A stretch of 64,000 nt of DNA from Anaerotruncus colihominis (GTDB taxonomy: Bacteria; Bacillota; Clostridia; Oscillospirales; Ruminococcaceae): assembly GCA_025146135.1 (NCBI GenBank), contig CP102255.1:2728001-2792000 (forward strand), given 5' to 3'. The position numbers were made by a program, and so were the translations under genes. The notes below the pieces were generated by a model that saw nothing but the letters and a program-made list of their open reading frames with translations, was not told the DNA's origin and searched no databases. Numbering within the stretch: position 1 is the stretch's first letter; each line of letters starts with the position of its first letter. Positions 24,946-32,704 of the stretch are shown piece by piece.

Positions 24946-25085
24946 CAAAGTCGCTATAAATTATAGTAGTAGATTTTATACTTTTTGTCAAGGGAAATCG
25001 CTTCTCTCCTCTTGACATCTACTATAAATTATAGTAGTATATTCATTCAGCAGTATACTGTAATTTATACCACTATAATTTACAT
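24946..25085. promoter_or_regulatory. Divergent padR/MATE promoters with PadR operators
   Basis: For the exporter: TTGACA (25012-25017), 17-base spacer, TAGTAT (25035-25040). The spacer itself is the palindrome ACTATAAATTATAGT. For padR (minus): TTGACA near 24991, 17-base spacer, TACTAT overlapping a second copy near 24951-24968. A third partial copy (CACTATAATTTA) lies at about 25072-25083. Confidence 0.8.
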
Positions 25086-25112
25086 CTTCAAAGTGCGAAA
25101 GGAGTATTAACA

Positions 25113-26483
25113 ATGAGTGAACATAACAACAAACTTGAGCTTTTGGGCAGTGCGCCTATCCCCAAAGCTCTGATGTCGCTTGGCGTGCCGATTATGATTG
25201 GGATGTTAATCAATGCCCTATATAATCTGGTGGATGCCTATTTTGTGAGCGGACTGGGAAAAAGTCAAATGGGAGCCATTTCCATCGTTTTCCCGTTAGG
25301 ACAAGTCGTAGTTGGATTGGGACTAATGTTTGGCAACGGTGCTGCATCCTACCTGTCAAGACTTCTGGGACGAGGCGATAAGGATACTGCCAATAAGGTG
25401 GCAAGTACCGCTCTGTATAGCAGCCTTCTGATTGGTGCTATTATCATCCTTTTCTCTACAATCTTCCTTAAACCAATTTTAACTATGTTAGGCGCGACAG
25501 AAACTATCATGCCGTATGCTCTGACATATTCAAGAATTTATATATTGTCCTGTGTTTTCAATGTGTTTAATGTAACCATGAACAATATTGTAAGCAGTGA
25601 AGGTGCAGCAAAGACAACTATGTGTGCGTTACTGTTGGGCGCTGTGTTGAATATCGGATTAGACCCTCTGTTTATTTACACTTTCAACATGGGGGTTGCC
25701 GGTGCAGCAATCGCCACTGCGATTTCTCAGCTAGTATCTACACTTGTTTATCTCACATACATTCTGAGAAAAAGAAGTGCATTTTCTTTCAGCTTAAAAG
25801 CATTTTCTCCAAATGGGCAAATGATGGCGGAAATCTTGAAAATCGGTGTACCTACTTTGGTATTCCAGTTGCTTACAAGTCTTTCTATTGCTCTGATTAA
25901 CCGTGCAGCCAGCGATTATGGCGATTCGGTTATTGCAGGCATGGGGGCGGTCACGCGAATTACTTCTATGGGAACGCTTGTTGTCTTTGGATTTCTGAAA
26001 GGGTTTCAGCCTATTGCCGGATTCAGCTATGGGGCAAAGAAATTTGATCGTCTACGCGAAGCAATCAAAACCTCAATCATTTGGTCTACAAGTTTCTGCT
26101 TAGTCGTGGGCTTGGTGATGGCTGCTTTCTCCACGCAGATTATCTCTCAATTTACCGAGGGAGATGTTCAAATGATTTTAGCCGGTCAAAAATCTCTGTT
26201 TGCGAACGGTCTTACATTCATTTTTTTCGGTTTCTACACGGTATACTCCTCTCTATTTCTTGCTCTGGGCAAGGGAGCGGCAGGTTTCTTTTTGGGATCA
26301 TGCAGACAAGGTATCTGCTTTGTTCCTGTCATTTTGCTGCTGCCTATGGTATGGGGAATGAACGGAATCCTATATGCCCAACCCATTGCAGATATAATTT
26401 CCGTAGTAATCACGCTGTTTATGGCAATACATCTTCATAAGGAAATATCCATAGCCGAAAGTCGTACTAAAACAATAACCTAA
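25113..26483 (+). CDS. MATE-family multidrug exporter (MepA-like)
   Basis: 456 aa, RBS GAAAGGAG. About twelve membrane helices in two homologous halves. Conserved MATE features include PKALMSLGVPIMIGMLINALYNLVD, GLMFGNGAASYLSRLLGRGD in the first half, and GMGAVTRITSMG plus GFLKGFQPIAGFSYGAKKF in the second. These proteins export cationic drugs using Na+ or H+ gradients. Controlled by the divergent PadR protein. It is followed by winged-helix copy 3. Confidence 0.93.
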   Translation: MSEHNNKLELLGSAPIPKALMSLGVPIMIGMLINALYNLVDAYFVSGLGKSQMGAISIVFPLGQVVVGLGLMFGNGAASYLSRLLGRGDKDTANKVASTALYSSLLIGAIIILFSTIFLKPILTMLGATETIMPYALTYSRIYILSCVFNVFNVTMNNIVSSEGAAKTTMCALLLGAVLNIGLDPLFIYTFNMGVAGAAIATAISQLVSTLVYLTYILRKRSAFSFSLKAFSPNGQMMAEILKIGVPTLVFQLLTSLSIALINRAASDYGDSVIAGMGAVTRITSMGTLVVFGFLKGFQPIAGFSYGAKKFDRLREAIKTSIIWSTSFCLVVGLVMAAFSTQIISQFTEGDVQMILAGQKSLFANGLTFIFFGFYTVYSSLFLALGKGAAGFFLGSCRQGICFVPVILLLPMVWGMNGILYAQPIADIISVVITLFMAIHLHKEISIAESRTKTIT

Positions 26484-26570
26484 TTTTACTGTAACGAAAG
26501 CCCTATGTTCGCTGACAAAAGGAAAAGTCATCGGACACTAAATACAAGCATACAGGAGAGGATACACAAT

Positions 26571-26996
26571 ATGGGAAAACTCTTGATAGTGTCCATTTCT
26601 GACCACGAAGAACATATACTCAACAAAATTATGGAAATTATTGCAGACGAGCCAGAGCTTGACCATATTGCTCTCCCACCCTCTAACGCCAGCCTCTCCT
26701 TTCCACACCTTGAAATTCGGCTAAAGGAGCAGACGGTATCCTGCAGCGGTCAACTTGTTACTCTGACTCACCATGAGTTTGCTGTCCTTGCTTATCTGGC
26801 TCGCCATCCTGGCTGGGTCTTTTCTGCCAGCCAAATCTATGAGGCTGTGTGGGCTGCGGACGGTGAACACTGCGGTACCGCTGTTGCCAGCGTAATCGGC
26901 CAAATCCGACGCAAGTTGACACCGGATACGCCGAAGGGCGGTTATATCCGGACTGTACTGGGCAGCGGATACAAATTTAACAGTTCTCCATTTTAA
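26571..26996 (+). CDS. Receiver-less OmpR-type winged-helix protein, copy 3
   Basis: 141 aa beginning MGKLLIVSISDHEEHILNKI, with AGGAGAGG upstream. The winged helix matches copies 1 and 2 almost residue for residue (HHEFAVLAYLARHPGWVFS; HCGTAVASVIGQIRRKLTPD). No receiver. It follows the MATE gene and precedes a terminator that is a near copy of the one behind copy 2. Confidence 0.75.
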   Translation: MGKLLIVSISDHEEHILNKIMEIIADEPELDHIALPPSNASLSFPHLEIRLKEQTVSCSGQLVTLTHHEFAVLAYLARHPGWVFSASQIYEAVWAADGEHCGTAVASVIGQIRRKLTPDTPKGGYIRTVLGSGYKFNSSPF

Positions 26997-27002
26997 GTCA
27001 GC

Positions 27003-27044
27003 AAGAAAGGCTCCGAGGCCATAATGATCTCGGAGCCTTTCTCA
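27003..27044 (+). terminator. Terminator after winged-helix copy 3
   Basis: AGAAAGGCTCCGAG pairs with CTCGGAGCCTTTCT; near identical to the element at 24275, including the loop sequence. Confidence 0.85.
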
Positions 27045-27049
27045 TTGAC

Positions 27050-27232
27050 TTAAATCTTAAACAGTTTAATCGCCTTCAACAAAATAATGCTCAATTCCTG
27101 GTACAGATCCTCATCCAGCACACCATCTATAATGGCATACTTTAACAGCAATGGACGATACATCTGTAAAATCGTCGTAATGGCATTCTCGTTTCCCGCC
27201 TTGGCGCTGAGAAGCAGGCATTCAAAATTCAT
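27050..27232 (-). CDS. HTH_16-type small regulator of conjugative elements
   Basis: 60 aa. The pattern LLLSAKAGNENAITTILQMYRPLL followed by DEDLYQELSIILLKAI fits the small helix-turn-helix proteins of Tn916-like elements (HTH_16). In Tn916 such a gene lies next to the sigma-like gene in the regulatory region. Its start overlaps the stop of the sigma-factor gene (ATGA), so both are translated together. Probably participates in control of excision or transfer genes. Confidence 0.8.
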   Translation of the reverse strand: MNFECLLLSAKAGNENAITTILQMYRPLLLKYAIIDGVLDEDLYQELSIILLKAIKLFKI

Positions 27233-27636
27233 CTCTTGTCACCTCCTTCAATGCTCTTTCTGATTTTCTGGATCGTCCTGTAGTAAAGTGCAGCTGCCCC
27301 CTTGTAGGAAAGTTCAAACTTTACTCCCAAAGTCTCAAAATCTTCTTCCTCCAGCGTTCGAGCCAGAAAGATCTGGCGCTCCCGTTCATTGAGTTTCTGA
27401 AGTGCCTCCAGAAGCGCTCCATTTTCAATGACATCCATAAGCGGCAATTTGTCTAAAACCACTTCCTCTGAGCTGGGTTCGGATTCGTAAACCACTTCCG
27501 AACTACTCTCTATGCTGCTGCGCTTATAAAGCTGGATTAAATAATCTTTTCTGCGGCGCTTGACCGCCGACACCAAATATGCTGTAAATCTGAATTGCAG
27601 GTCATCTTCTGCCTGTCCATTGTTCCGTTGCCACAT
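27229..27636 (-). CDS. Small sigma-70-like factor of conjugative elements
   Basis: 135 aa. The start MWQRNNGQ is chosen because TTTGGAGG lies 7 bases upstream; longer versions lack an RBS. An N-terminal region LQFRFTAYLVSAVKRRRKDYL and a C-terminal region 4-like part (LNERERQIFLARTLEEEDFETLGVKF, then GAAALYYRTIQKIRK) are those of the Tn916 Orf7-type sigma factors. It is expected to drive or tune element genes. It is preceded by a long structured leader. Confidence 0.85.
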   Translation of the reverse strand: MWQRNNGQAEDDLQFRFTAYLVSAVKRRRKDYLIQLYKRSSIESSSEVVYESEPSSEEVVLDKLPLMDVIENGALLEALQKLNERERQIFLARTLEEEDFETLGVKFELSYKGAAALYYRTIQKIRKSIEGGDKR

Positions 27637-28085
27637 GGCTTTACCTCCAAAAGTCTCAAGAATTTCTATGAATTTCCTGAGCTTCTGGCGGTGACCTGCA
27701 CCGGACAAAACCTGGCTGTGATAAACAAAAACAGCCAGCTTTGTACCAATGGACAAAACCAGCTGTTCCCTGAATTGCTGCATCGAGCAGTTCAATAGAT
27801 ACCATCCGAGCAGGTGGAGGTTTTTCTTTATGTGGAGAAAACTCTCTCGTCCTGCCTCGACGATATACCCCTATTGAGAGCCGTTCATGAAAAGCCGTGT
27901 GTCCTGGAGTTATGAAAGCAATGAACTGCTCGATGTTGTGGAATCCTTTTTCCATAACATCGTTACTCCCTGTCCGCAGTTATGCGGACGGCACACAGGC
28001 GGCCTGCATCATCCCCTTTCTTTCGCGATATGGCAGCGCAACGCTGCCGCCCTGCTGATAATTGTTAAATTGTGAAATAATACTT
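27637..28085 (-). other. Structured leader region of the sigma-factor operon
   Basis: About 450 bases without a convincing gene. Reading on the minus strand: hairpin GGCAGCG-TTG-CGCTGCC (near 28033-28050), hairpin GTCCGCA-TAAC-TGCGGAC (near 27973-27990), then the 14-base pair CATCGAGCAGTTCA (27937-27924) and TGAACTGCTCGATG (27794-27781). A 99-codon frame exists here but has unnatural composition. It is likely an RNA leader that governs sigma-factor expression; mechanism unknown. Confidence 0.5.
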
Positions 28086-28360
28086 TTTTCAAATGCTATT
28101 TCAACTATTCTATGAATCTATGAAATTAAAACAAAAGGCGGCCTTCATCCTTATTGTCAGGATAAAGACCACCCTCTTCTTCCGATTTTCATTGGATACT
28201 GTACTGATCTCATACCCCCACCTCCACTTATCGAGTTTTCATTGGTTTTGGGATCACTGCCATAATTACAGTGTAACTGACAGTTTTCGGAAACTTTTGG
28301 AGTTGCATTGGAGTCTCTTTCGAGTAAAAAGAAAATCATTCGACATTATATGACAAAACA
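28086..28360. other. Intergenic stretch, no gene seen
   Basis: Between the leader and the terminator at 28361 no frame with a ribosome site is present. An imperfect hairpin (GGCGGCCTTCATCCT/AGGATAAAGACCACC) near 28138-28173 is the only structure noticed. Confidence 0.4.
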
Positions 28361-28416
28361 GGCTCTAAAACGGACACACTGCTTTTCAACCTCTCTCAGT
28401 GTCCCGCTTTAGAGCC
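28361..28416 (-). terminator. Terminator after the SLOG gene
   Basis: GGCTCTAAAGCGGGACAC pairs with GTGTCCGTTTTAGAGCC (wobbles) on the minus strand, followed by TGTTTTGTC. Confidence 0.7.
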
Positions 28417-28422
28417 CTTCCT

Positions 28423-28971
28423 TTATTTTTTAGTTATATCTTCCGCTGTTACCTGGGCTGTATCTGGATGGATATAAATGATCTGGAGTCCTTTCTTCTT
28501 GGCATAGTTGACCGTCTGCTGGGTTCCGGATCGCATATTGTGTGCATTATCATAGACAGCTATCATATGCCCGGCCTGCTCCACCATATAGTAATTGCGT
28601 TTCTTATAGCTTTCGCTTGAGGGCATTTCGCCCAGCACTAAGACCTTCTCAGCATATCTGCGAATAAAATCCATCCTCTTTCGGTGCCAGTCATCCCAGT
28701 CTGCATTGTAACCCTCAAAAGGGAGAGCCAGACACAATTCCACATCTTGATACGCTTGCTGCTCTTTCATACGCAGCAGGAGCTCCGCTGCCCACATATC
28801 AACGCCCATTGCTCCTCCAACCCAAAAGCATCGTACTCCCTGATGATAGAGTCGTATGAGTTGCTCCTGCAGGCACTTTTTGATCCGTTGGCAGCGTTTA
28901 TCCTTTTCATTATATTTGAACTTAAATCTGGTCGGTCTGTGACCTGTAATCACACACGAAAAACTGTTCAT
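28423..28971 (-). CDS. SLOG-family (DUF1273/YpsA-like) protein
   Basis: 182 aa; ATG chosen after GGAAAGGAG. VITGHRPTRF at the N-terminus, GGAMGVDMWAAE at ~70 and PFEGYNADW at ~105 are the DUF1273 signatures of a Rossmann-like SLOG nucleotide-binding fold. SLOG domains are thought to bind or process nucleotide-derived ligands. Members are common in mobile elements and some act in defence systems. No partner effector gene is adjacent, so the role here is open. Divergent from the XRE regulator. Confidence 0.85.
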   Translation of the reverse strand: MNSFSCVITGHRPTRFKFKYNEKDKRCQRIKKCLQEQLIRLYHQGVRCFWVGGAMGVDMWAAELLLRMKEQQAYQDVELCLALPFEGYNADWDDWHRKRMDFIRRYAEKVLVLGEMPSSESYKKRNYYMVEQAGHMIAVYDNAHNMRSGTQQTVNYAKKKGLQIIYIHPDTAQVTAEDITKK

Positions 28972-29097
28972 ATAATTCTCCTTTCCTGGCGTACTCCTCT
29001 GCATATTATACTTGCCATGGACGAGATAAATCAACCATGACCGCTTAATAATCCATGTCATAGCGGATAAAATGTAACTATAGCATGGAGGTGACGC

Positions 29098-29427
29098 ATG
29101 GAAAATCTACTGAAAGATATGGGTAAACGGATCTTCGACCGGAGGAAACAACTAAATATGACTCAAGAAACTCTGGCAGAGCTGGCTCATGTCACACCAC
29201 AGACCATCTCCACCGCAGAACTGGGTCAAAAGGCTATGCGGCCTGAGACGATCCTCAAAGTCTGTGATGCACTTCACATCAGCACCGAGTATTTGTTGCG
29301 AGGCGTCATCACAGAAACAGATTCCTCCCTTCTTATGGAGAAGATTTCCACATTAACGCCCAAACAATACAGGCATTTTGAAGATATTTTAGACAGTTTT
29401 ATCGCGGCCATACAGGAAGAGGCATAG
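29098..29427 (+). CDS. XRE-family regulator
   Basis: 109 aa, RBS TGGAGGTGA. The helix-turn-helix domain spans residues ~10-65 (RIFDRRKQLNMTQETLAELAHV, TPQTISTAELGQKAMRPETI). The short C-terminal helix is probably for dimerisation. It is divergent from the SLOG gene with 126 bases between them, which should hold promoters for both. Likely a local or element-wide repressor. Confidence 0.88.
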   Translation: MENLLKDMGKRIFDRRKQLNMTQETLAELAHVTPQTISTAELGQKAMRPETILKVCDALHISTEYLLRGVITETDSSLLMEKISTLTPKQYRHFEDILDSFIAAIQEEA

Positions 29428-29456
29428 GAGCATTGCTGGCTCCCATGCCTCTTTTG
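29418..29456. terminator. Convergent terminator between XRE gene and parR-like gene
   Basis: AGAGGCATAGGAGC pairs with GCTCCCATGCCTCT, followed by TTTT on the plus strand; it may act in both directions. Confidence 0.8.
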
Positions 29457-29457
29457 A

Positions 29458-29868
29458 TTATCCCCGGCTGCGGAATGCAGACAAGGCACCAGCAATCAGG
29501 CTGCGTGTCCTATCGTCCATTTCCGAATCATCGTCCACTTCCTGTGCAGTTGAAGGCATCACAGGCGCTACGGGCCCCTCAACCAATCTGGCTGTGATCG
29601 CCTGCTCTTTTGCTTTTTCCTGTCCCATACCTTCCTGCCGCAAAATCTCTTTGACGATAGCCACTACCGCTTCTTTGCTGATAATAGAAGCATTTAGTGG
29701 CTGCGGCTCCTGCCCAAAGTGCTCATTATAGTAGACCACTGCATTTGCCACATATTGCGCTTTCGTGCGGGGACTCTGCAGCTCCAGCAATCCTATGGCA
29801 GCTTCATGTATGGGATCGCCCTCATTAAAGCGCAGCGTAAACCTCCCTCGTTCTTTTTTCTCGCCCAT
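29458..29868 (-). CDS. ParR-like DNA-binding partner of ParM
   Basis: 136 aa; ATG 5-6 bases after AGGTGA. The N-terminal RGRFTLRFNEGDPIHEAAIGLLE resembles the ribbon-helix-helix strand and helix of ParR-type centromere-binding proteins. The rest is a disordered acidic linker and a short conserved tail (RTRSLIAGALSAFRSRG) that could contact the filament, as the ParR C-terminus does. It overlaps the end of the ParM gene's transcript and is translated with it. Confidence 0.7.
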   Translation of the reverse strand: MGEKKERGRFTLRFNEGDPIHEAAIGLLELQSPRTKAQYVANAVVYYNEHFGQEPQPLNASIISKEAVVAIVKEILRQEGMGQEKAKEQAITARLVEGPVAPVMPSTAQEVDDDSEMDDRTRSLIAGALSAFRSRG

Positions 29869-29872
29869 ACCA

Positions 29873-30787
29873 TCACCTGCCTGCTGTTTCAATCCGGTAC
29901 AGATACTCATAGCCATCCGCATTTGCATTGATTTTCGGTACGAAGAATGGTGTTCCCACCTTGCCCGAAGTTTCGATCTGCCGTTTCAAAAGAATGGCAC
30001 CGCCGCCTACAAATACTACCTTGCAATACTGTAAGTCCAACATTCGCTCCCGCAACGTGCTGAACAGGTCATTGATAAATTCCTGCGTCATCTGTTCTGT
30101 CAGCCGTATGGCTGCATCCGGATATTGAGTCTTTTTTCCCATCAGGATAGCGTCCACATCTCCTTCATCCAACAGCAGATCCAGCTCCGAATTCACCTTG
30201 GAACGCACCTTATTGTACAACAGGATCACGCCATTTTCTAACGAATCACAGGAGGTAAGGTCAATCTCTCCATTTTTCATCAGCAGATAGTCAGCCGTAA
30301 ACCCGCCAATATCCAGAATCACCGCTTTGGGTTCCTCCACGAGCGTGTGAAGCATGGTGGCTGCTGCTGCGTAAGCCTGGGGGAAGCAGGCCGCATCTTC
30401 AATATAGATAGAATACGGTTTCCCCTGCATTTCAAACTCTATCACTCCCCGCTGTCTGAAGTATTGTGTGAACCGTTCCACCTGGGCGCCAAAGTGTGCC
30501 GGCGGCAGTCCAACTGCCAGTTGGATACGCTGAACCTCCGAGGAATATGCCCCCCTCGCTTCAATCTCTCCAGCCAGAGCAAATAGGGTTAGAATAAAGA
30601 AGCGATCATCCTCCGTTTTATCTTTCCGATAAGGGATCCGCTCAGTGGACAGCGTATAGTAGGTATTCTGATACCTCAGCACATTCTGTCCAAAGGGACG
30701 GGTGACACTTTGCTTCACCCCGGACACAAAAGGGTTGCAATGAACCGTTTTAATTTGTTTGTTGCCATGATCAACGCCAATAAGCAT
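29873..30787 (-). CDS. ParM/StbA-like actin-type partition ATPase
   Basis: 304 aa, RBS AAGGAGG. Actin-fold nucleotide motifs are present: phosphate 1 GVDHGNKQIKT (residues 4-14), phosphate 2 ILDIGGFTAD (near 156) and adenosine motif VVFVGGGAIL (near 268). With the ParR-like gene directly downstream it forms a type II partition pair, often seen in large clostridial conjugative elements. There it is thought to stabilise the excised circle. Upstream repeats ATAGGCGT may be the centromere. Confidence 0.85.
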   Translation of the reverse strand: MLIGVDHGNKQIKTVHCNPFVSGVKQSVTRPFGQNVLRYQNTYYTLSTERIPYRKDKTEDDRFFILTLFALAGEIEARGAYSSEVQRIQLAVGLPPAHFGAQVERFTQYFRQRGVIEFEMQGKPYSIYIEDAACFPQAYAAAATMLHTLVEEPKAVILDIGGFTADYLLMKNGEIDLTSCDSLENGVILLYNKVRSKVNSELDLLLDEGDVDAILMGKKTQYPDAAIRLTEQMTQEFINDLFSTLRERMLDLQYCKVVFVGGGAILLKRQIETSGKVGTPFFVPKINANADGYEYLYRIETAGR

Positions 30788-30814
30788 ATGTAATGCCTCC
30801 TTTTTTCTTTATAC

Positions 30815-30850
30815 ATATCCTTTACGCCTATATGACGCCTATTCTCAACA
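30815..30850 (-). promoter_or_regulatory. Promoter region of parMR with short direct repeats
   Basis: Minus strand: AATAGGCGTCATATAGGCGTAAAGG contains two ATAGGCGT repeats ten bases apart, followed by TATAAA. They could be operator or small centromere (parC-like) sites. Only two copies are present, so this is tentative. Confidence 0.35.
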
Positions 30851-30869
30851 ATCACACACTATTTTCTAA

Positions 30870-30920
30870 AAACAAAAAAAGCAGGAGACCCATTCATTTC
30901 ATAAAGGTTTCCCGCTTTTG
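30870..30920 (-). terminator. Terminator after winged-helix copy 4
   Basis: Minus strand: AAAAGCGGGAAACC pairs with GGTCTCCTGCTTTT, followed by TTTGTTTTT. Confidence 0.85.
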
Positions 30921-30959
30921 GCTGCTTCATAGTGTGCGCAGCTAATATATTTGATTGTT

Positions 30960-31394
30960 CTATTCTGCCATACCCTGCGGAACTTCAAATTTATATCCGC
31001 TCCCCAGAACAGTACGAATATAACCCGCTTTCGGCATATCCGGAGTCAGTTTTCTGCGGATCTGACCAATGACGCTGGCAACAGCCGTTCCACAGTTTTC
31101 GCCATACCCACCCCACACTTCTTCATAGATCTGCCCGGCAGAAAATACCCAGGATGGATGATTTGCCAAGTACGCCAATGTTGCAAATTCCCGATGGGTC
31201 ATAGAAATCAACTCACCGTTTCGGTGTACCGTTCTCTCCTTCAGGCGAAGTTCCAATCCCGGAAAAACAAGAATATTACACGGATGGGATGACACAGTAT
31301 GGTCAAATCCTGGCTCGGCCGCAATAACCTCCATAATTCTGCTAAGTATATACTCTTCATGGTCTGTTACTGACAATACAAAGATTTTTCCCAT
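30960..31394 (-). CDS. Receiver-less OmpR-type winged-helix protein, copy 4 (diverged)
   Basis: 144 aa, RBS AAGGGAGGG. It starts MGKIFVLSVTDHEEYILSRI and has the full winged helix (THREFATLAYLANHPSWVFS; IGQIRRKLTPDMPKAGYIRTV). It is more diverged than copies 1-3 and lies on the opposite strand, again as the last gene of a cargo module (after the lantibiotic-immunity-like genes). No phospho-Asp. Confidence 0.75.
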   Translation of the reverse strand: MGKIFVLSVTDHEEYILSRIMEVIAAEPGFDHTVSSHPCNILVFPGLELRLKERTVHRNGELISMTHREFATLAYLANHPSWVFSAGQIYEEVWGGYGENCGTAVASVIGQIRRKLTPDMPKAGYIRTVLGSGYKFEVPQGMAE

Positions 31395-31453
31395 ATGTCC
31401 CTCCCTTGAACATGTGTAACATACAATAGCTTAATTTTCCTATGACCTGAATG

Positions 31454-31915
31454 CTATTTAACAGTCAATTTAATACTTCCTGTAAAGTTCTCACACTCAA
31501 TGCCGATATAATTTCCACCATCAGGAAGTGTAATTGTGTCACTATAAGTTCCGGTCGTTTCAATCAAAGTGACTGCTTCATCAGATCCAGAAATCCAAAA
31601 TACTTTTGCAGTACCCTCCGAAACCTCCAGAGTACAGTCAATAGACAGTTCCTTACCAGCTTCACGCTTTATGGAAGTTCCTCCGAACAAATACTCTGTA
31701 TCAGAAAAATTCTCATAATCAGCCGTATAAGTTCCTGTATAATCATCAATCCCTTTTTCTTTTGTTCCTTCTAAAGATATTTTTCCTGTAAGCTCTATGG
31801 CTCCAGCGGACTGAACGATATTATTATAATGGTCGAGAATTTCATCTTTTGAACAGCCAGAAATCATAAAACTTCCCAAAAGGACAAATGCTAATGCTAA
31901 AACTATTTTCTTCAT
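31454..31915 (-). CDS. Small lipoprotein of the transporter module
   Basis: 153 aa. Signal peptide MKKIVLALAFVLLGSFMISGC with lipobox ISGC predicts lipid attachment at Cys21. The mature part is beta-rich, with an ending (SDTITLPDGGNYIGIECENF) seen in small secreted clostridial proteins. It is the last gene of the ABC operon, the position held by immunity lipoproteins (NisI-type) in lantibiotic clusters. Homology to NisI is not evident, so a peptide-binding role is inference. Confidence 0.75.
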   Translation of the reverse strand: MKKIVLALAFVLLGSFMISGCSKDEILDHYNNIVQSAGAIELTGKISLEGTKEKGIDDYTGTYTADYENFSDTEYLFGGTSIKREAGKELSIDCTLEVSEGTAKVFWISGSDEAVTLIETTGTYSDTITLPDGGNYIGIECENFTGSIKLTVK

Positions 31916-31922
31916 AAAATCA

Positions 31923-32702
31923 TCACCAGCCTTTCTTTGGTGCTACCTTTTTGGCCTTTTTCTTTGTTTGGGTTGCTTCTCGCTCTTTCATGCACAAAAT
32001 CAAGATGGCAGAAATAACGACAGCAAGCACAAGACTGCAAGAACAGGTTCCGATATTCCAGTTGACTGCGGTATCATAGCTACGGTAGCCTACCATTCCG
32101 AGACTTGCGGTAATCGGATAAAGGTTTGCTAATGTCATATTTCCTGCGGCAAACATCCCTCCATATCCATAGACAAAAGCAATGATTACACCGACTAAAA
32201 AGCTGCCTGCCCTCCGACAAGTAAGAGCGATAATCGGCAGAACCGCAAGATATAAAAAGAAATTAACCGCGGTAATCTGCAAGGTTGCTTTTAGTGCTAA
32301 GGAAATTTCAAAGCCGGGAAATCCCACAATCATTTCTGCTATGATTGTAAACAGGCTGCATATCAGCCCGAAAATAATAGACAATACGCCGCACACAATC
32401 AATTTTCCGGTCAGCAGTTTCTTAAAAGAGATCGGCACAGTCAGAATATTTTTCAATGTGTCATCCGTCTGCTCACGAGAAATCATATATCCAGCAATTA
32501 GGCTGATACACATCGGAAAAATCATGGACATATTGTTTTTGATGACCTGTTCTGTAAGATAGGCGAAATCCCAAACGGAACCATCATTCGCCATAGAGGT
32601 AAACAAGGTCAGCAGGACGGATAGGAGCATGAGTGCAACGCCCGCCCAAAGGATATGATACCTTTTCAATTTATAAAATTCTGTTTTTACAATGCGAACC
32701 AT
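31923..32702 (-). CDS. ABC-2 permease, lantibiotic-immunity type (EpiG/CprC-like)
   Basis: 259 aa with six hydrophobic segments. KTEFYKLKRYHILWAGVALML at the N-terminus and MISREQTDDTLKNILTVPISFKKLLTGK are typical of MutG/NisG-type immunity permeases. It is the second permease of a three-part ABC transporter and begins 2 bases after the other permease gene. A basic C-terminal tail (KKKAKKVAPKKGW) is unusual. By analogy with C. difficile CprABC it likely exports cationic peptides from the membrane. Confidence 0.82.
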   Translation of the reverse strand: MVRIVKTEFYKLKRYHILWAGVALMLLSVLLTLFTSMANDGSVWDFAYLTEQVIKNNMSMIFPMCISLIAGYMISREQTDDTLKNILTVPISFKKLLTGKLIVCGVLSIIFGLICSLFTIIAEMIVGFPGFEISLALKATLQITAVNFFLYLAVLPIIALTCRRAGSFLVGVIIAFVYGYGGMFAAGNMTLANLYPITASLGMVGYRSYDTAVNWNIGTCSCSLVLAVVISAILILCMKEREATQTKKKAKKVAPKKGW

Positions 32703-32704
32703 GT

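Noticed and set aside
27656..27955. 99-codon minus-strand frame in the sigma-factor leader
   Set aside because: Its weak start context, odd composition and overlap with inverted repeats fit a structured leader better than a gene.
31454..31915. Calling the lipoprotein NisI
   Set aside because: Position fits an immunity lipoprotein but no NisI sequence features are visible.
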